A stretch of 64,000 nucleotides of DNA from an uncultured Oscillospiraceae bacterium (GTDB lineage Bacteria > Bacillota > Clostridia > Oscillospirales > Oscillospiraceae): positions 1 to 64,000 of the forward strand of contig CAJUQD010000001.1 of assembly GCA_910588105.1 (NCBI GenBank), given 5' to 3'. A model generated the notes under the pieces. That model saw only the letters and a list, made by a program, of their open reading frames with translations, was not told the DNA's origin and made no database searches. Positions 60,744 to 64,000 of the stretch are shown in pieces. A program made the position numbers and the translations under genes. Within the stretch, counting starts at the first letter, position 1, and each line of letters begins with the position of its first letter.

Positions 60744-61172
60744 TTACCCCTCCGCTTCGGTGCCCGCCGGGGCGGCCTCAGCCCCGGCCAGCTCCTGTCC
60801 GGCAGTCTTGTTGGCCTCCCGGAAGGTATCGCGCAGCTCGTTCACCATGGTCTTGACCCGGTCCAGCTCGATCCTGTTCCGCCCGGCCTTCACCCGGTTG
60901 AGCTCAAAGCTGAAGTAGTCATACAGGCGGTTCAGGTTCCGGCTGATGGGATATTGCATATCCAGGGTGTCGTCCAGATAGCGAATGATATCCAGGCTTC
61001 GGTCCACACTCGCCTCAAACAAGTCGTAGTCCGCCTTGTCCAGGGCCAGGCCCGCCCGGAGCAGCCGCTTGACCAGCTCGTCGTACAACAGCAGCAGCAG
61101 CTCGCCCTGGGACATCTCATTGATCCCCTGCTCCTTATAGCCCTGGTAGCCCTGGTAGCCTTTGAAATCCAT
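60744..61172 (-). CDS. fliS: Flagellin export chaperone FliS
   Basis: A 142-residue four-helix protein that binds the C-terminus of flagellin before export. The family pattern is seen in MSQGELLLLLYDELVKRLLR and YLDDTLDMQYPISRNLNRLY, then the LDRVKTMVNELRDTFREA helix. Its N-terminus contains a repeated GYQGYQGYK. The C-terminal tail is Ala/Glu-rich. It follows fliD by 31 bp. Confidence 0.93.
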   Translation of the reverse strand: MDFKGYQGYQGYKEQGINEMSQGELLLLLYDELVKRLLRAGLALDKADYDLFEASVDRSLDIIRYLDDTLDMQYPISRNLNRLYDYFSFELNRVKAGRNRIELDRVKTMVNELRDTFREANKTAGQELAGAEAAPAGTEAEG

Positions 61173-61203
61173 GCTTGACTCCTTCTTGGTCGGTGTTTTG
61201 GGT

Positions 61204-64000
61204 TTAGTAGCCGCTCTGTCCGCCCATCAGGCCCATCATCGCGGAGGTCTGGGAGTTCATCTCGGCGATCAGCTGTTCCAGACGGCTGAACTTGGTGGTG
61301 TAACGGTCAATCTGGGCGGACATCTTATCCGTCCAGCGGTCAATCTGGCTGTCGATGCTGTCCATCTGGCTCTTCAGGCTGTTGCTGTTCAGGGAGGTGG
61401 GCGCCTTTATGGAACCCGCCCGGGTAATCAGCACGCCCTTGGGCTCGCCGGTGGTCTTGACATAGTTGTTCAGGGTGTTCTGCATGGTCTGCATCAGCCC
61501 GTCGCTGGAGGAGCCGCCCTCGCGGGTCTTGGTGAAAGCGGTGCGCACCTTGTCCGGGTCACTCTCCAGGGCGGCGCGCAGCTTATCCTCGTCCAGGCTG
61601 ATGGTGGTCATGCCGTTGCTGTAGCTTGTGCCGATGCCGATCTCCCGCAGGGTCTGGCCGTCCGAGCCACCGGGGGTGATGGCGGAGAGCAGCTTGCTGT
61701 ACATGCTGGACAGGGTGGAGTCGCCGAACAAAATACCCTGCTTGGCCTTCTCATTATAGGCCTTCAGCTCGCTCTCAGAGTACTGGTCCTCCTGTTCGGC
61801 GGTGAGCGGGTCATAGCGCGCACCGTTGGACTTCTGGGCAGGCATGGTGGAGTAGGCGTTCTTAATCTCGGTGGCCATCTCGTTGTAGTCGTTGACAAAC
61901 TCCCGGATCACGTCTACGATCTTGTCCGTGTCGGTAGTGGTGGTAAAGGTGATGGCCTCGTAGTCCTTGCCGTCCTTGTCGGGGGCGTTTGCGCCGTCCG
62001 CGTTGAACTCGCCCTTCACATTGACGGTCAGCCCATCAATGTCGAAACTGTTGCTGGCGCGGGTGAAATCCGAAAAGTTTTTACCGTTGATGGTCACATC
62101 CATGACGGCGTCCTGGCCGGCGGTATAAGAGGACGCAAACTCCGGAACATCAATTTTTGTGCCGGTAGCGCTGCTTTCGCCTTCGTATATCTCAAAATCC
62201 ACAGCTTTCCCGGTGTTGTCTGTAACCATGAGCTGGCCCGTAAGCTCATTATAGGAAGCGGTCTGGCCGTACATGCCCAGGAACACATTCAGCCGGTTGG
62301 CAACATCCTGCATTGAGTCCTCGCTGGAGATACTAATGCCGTTGTCACGGCCCTCGAAGGAAAAGGCAAAACGCTTGCTCTCGCCTTCGCCCAAGCCAAG
62401 GCCGTAGGTCTCGGCAAAGCTGTCGTTGGCACTGTGCTCGCCGGAGACAAACAGAGCCTTGCCCAGCCCGCCAAACTCAATCTTACTGTTGGCCCCGGTC
62501 TCGGTGGCGGTGAACTTGAACTCGTTGGTGAGCTTGGAGTAGCTCACCTTCATTCCGGCGCTGGCGTTGGAGTTGATGGAATTCATCAGGCTCTCCAGGG
62601 TGGTGTCCTCGGTGACGTTGATGTGGGCCCCGTTAACTTGGAAATCGTAAATCGCCTTGCCGTCGTTATCCACCCGGTAGCCGTCCTTGTCCACCCGGTT
62701 GCCGGCCTTGTCCAGATAGTAGGAGGTGCCGTCGGCGCGCTTGTGCTCCGTGGCGCCGCCCGCGCCCTTCAGGCGGTTGTCCTGGGTGAAAACGCTCTCC
62801 GCCTTGTCGCCCAGGATATCAGACAGCTTCTTGCCCGGATTGATGAAGTTGGAGTCCCCGCTCTGGAATCCCAGCGCCTCCACAGCGCTGCCGCCCAGGC
62901 TCAGGGTGGAGCCCTCATCAGTCTCGAAGGACAGCTTGCCGTCCGTGTTGTTCACCCTGATCTTGTCCTTGCCGAAAGCGTCGTCCAGCTCGGCCTGGAG
63001 GGCGTCCTTGAAGGCGGTGTTCTTCTGTTCGTCGGTGGCGTCGGGTTTGTCCTTCAGCAGCTCCTCCGCCCTCTCCATCACCTCGGACATGCTGATCCGC
63101 TTGGTGGTGCCGTTGAAGGTGACGCCCAGCTCCTTGCCTCCGGACCACTTGCCGTCCTCGCTGCGGGTTCCGCCCAGGTATTCGCTGGCGGCCATCTTCT
63201 TGGTCAGGTCGCTGGGGACCTTCATAACGTCCTTGCCCCCGCCCTTGCCCGTGTATGCCTCAATTTTGCCGCTGGCGCTGCTGATCTCCACATTGTTGCC
63301 GTTCCCCAGCCCATCCTTGAACTTGATAACGCCGGTCGGGTCCACCTCCACCTTGATGGCCTTGTCCGCGGTGGTGGTCTCCTGGAAGCCGTTCTTGGTA
63401 TAGGTGTAGGTGATCTCGCCCAGCTTCTTGTTGATGGCGTTGGCCAGCTTCTCCGCGCTGCTGGCCCCCTCCATCTCGTTCAGGTTTTCCAGCTCGTCAA
63501 AGCTGATGTCGAAGGTGGCGCCGTTGGTGCCGCCGTACTGGAAGGAGAGGGTGCCGGACACGGTGCTCACGTCCAGATCCTTGGTGATGTCAAACTCCTT
63601 GCCGGTGACGGAGGACACGTCCCCCATGCCTCCGGCCAGGCCGGACACAGTATAGGTGGCGGCCTTGGCCATCTGCTTCACACCGTTGATCTTGATATCG
63701 CTGGAGGTTTTGCCGCTGGCAGTGATCTTGTCCTTATAGGTGCCGTTGACAGCGGTGTTCACCGCGCTGTTGAAAAAGCTGGCGCTGAGCAGGTTGGTCT
63801 TGGAGGAGTAGGAGGTATACTTGGTGTTGAAGTTCACCGCTTTGTCGATGATGCTGCGGTAAGCCTCCTGCTGCCACTCAATCTTGGTGCGCTTCTTTGT
63901 CAGGTTCTGGATCTTCAGCTTGATGCCGGAGACCGCGTTTTCAATCATGGACTCGGTGTCCATGCCGCTGGCCAGGCCGCTGAGCACGTTCCGATTCCCA
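61204..64000 (-). CDS. fliD: Flagellar filament cap protein FliD, 5' end outside the window
   Basis: At least 931 residues of HAP2, the distal cap that folds flagellin; most are about 450-700. The upstream end reads GNRNVLSGLASGMDTESMIE, the standard FliD N-terminus, so only some ten residues are missing. The FliD-N region, flagellin-insert-like repeats (DFQVNGAHINVTEDTTLESL), and FliD-C (ISLDEDKLRAALESDPDKVR, and LEQLIAEMNSQTSAMMGLMG) are seen. The extra length is in the middle, probably exposed D-domains. fliS and a small helical gene follow. Confidence 0.93.
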   Translation of the reverse strand, partial: GNRNVLSGLASGMDTESMIENAVSGIKLKIQNLTKKRTKIEWQQEAYRSIIDKAVNFNTKYTSYSSKTNLLSASFFNSAVNTAVNGTYKDKITASGKTSSDIKINGVKQMAKAATYTVSGLAGGMGDVSSVTGKEFDITKDLDVSTVSGTLSFQYGGTNGATFDISFDELENLNEMEGASSAEKLANAINKKLGEITYTYTKNGFQETTTADKAIKVEVDPTGVIKFKDGLGNGNNVEISSASGKIEAYTGKGGGKDVMKVPSDLTKKMAASEYLGGTRSEDGKWSGGKELGVTFNGTTKRISMSEVMERAEELLKDKPDATDEQKNTAFKDALQAELDDAFGKDKIRVNNTDGKLSFETDEGSTLSLGGSAVEALGFQSGDSNFINPGKKLSDILGDKAESVFTQDNRLKGAGGATEHKRADGTSYYLDKAGNRVDKDGYRVDNDGKAIYDFQVNGAHINVTEDTTLESLMNSINSNASAGMKVSYSKLTNEFKFTATETGANSKIEFGGLGKALFVSGEHSANDSFAETYGLGLGEGESKRFAFSFEGRDNGISISSEDSMQDVANRLNVFLGMYGQTASYNELTGQLMVTDNTGKAVDFEIYEGESSATGTKIDVPEFASSYTAGQDAVMDVTINGKNFSDFTRASNSFDIDGLTVNVKGEFNADGANAPDKDGKDYEAITFTTTTDTDKIVDVIREFVNDYNEMATEIKNAYSTMPAQKSNGARYDPLTAEQEDQYSESELKAYNEKAKQGILFGDSTLSSMYSKLLSAITPGGSDGQTLREIGIGTSYSNGMTTISLDEDKLRAALESDPDKVRTAFTKTREGGSSSDGLMQTMQNTLNNYVKTTGEPKGVLITRAGSIKAPTSLNSNSLKSQMDSIDSQIDRWTDKMSAQIDRYTTKFSRLEQLIAEMNSQTSAMMGLMGGQSGY

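Noticed and set aside
1..64000. CRISPR array or Cas genes
   Set aside because: No regularly spaced short repeats and no Cas-like proteins were found.

Overview
The window looks like a chromosomal segment of a GC-rich, motile, anaerobic member of the Clostridia, most like the Oscillospiraceae/Flavonifractor–Intestinimonas–Oscillibacter group (inference). The grounds are the Bacillota-type flagellar late-gene order flgM-flgN-flgK-flgL-yviE-fliW-csrA, a ylqG/ylqH-like pair, SLH-anchored surface proteins, good Shine-Dalgarno sites with TTGACA/TATAAT promoters, a BirA-type biotin operator, and ferredoxin-type redox enzymes. No ribosomal RNA, CRISPR array or intact insertion sequence was seen.

Layout. 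1-850: 3' part of a frameshifted tyrosine recombinase next to a tRNA-Leu(TAA)/initiator tRNA-fMet pair. 0.9-6.9 kb: a glycerate/sugar-acid module with garR facing an operon of an MBL-fold protein, a CdaR-type regulator, a GntP-type permease and a glycerate kinase. 7-11 kb: a small membrane protein and two sodium-coupled amino-acid transporters, one of them frameshifted. 11-18.7 kb: a chemoreceptor, then an orphan substrate-binding lipoprotein with a double-receiver hybrid histidine kinase, and an iron-sulfur aldo/keto reductase. 18.7-24.6 kb: a hypB / 931-residue Fe-S flavoprotein / hypA / DUF5692-like operon, divergent from a GntR-FCD regulator, with matching TGGT-N3-ACCA palindromes in front of both transcription units. 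24.6-28.4 kb: bioY under a BirA operator, a small gene split by a MITE, an XRE regulator, a HENEH-motif protein and a MATE pump.

28.5-40.8 kb is one minus-strand block: YlqG-like and FlhB-C-like proteins, a PilZ protein, two very large SLH surface proteins, and a second PilZ protein. It suggests cyclic-di-GMP-linked surface and motility functions. 40.8-45.4 kb is cheA-cheW-cheR-cheB behind a sigma-28-type promoter. 45.5-52.1 kb is flgM-flgN-flgK-flgL-yviE-fliW-csrA-yjfB behind a second sigma-28-like promoter. FlgK, FlgL and the partial FliD are all much longer than usual.

52.1-60.3 kb holds a stand-alone Clp-type AAA+ protein, an FtsA/PilM-like actin-fold protein with a partner membrane protein, a second chemoreceptor, an FtsE-like ATPase without an FtsX, and a C39-like secreted peptidase. 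60.3-64 kb is fliD-fliS plus a small putative chaperone; fliD runs off the right edge.

The most novel material is a roughly 160-bp TA-flanked MITE present twice, one copy splitting a small gene that can be rebuilt on paper; the hypA/hypB operon with no nickel enzyme and its putative two-site GntR regulon; and the Tyr-rich five-repeat SLH protein between two PilZ genes.
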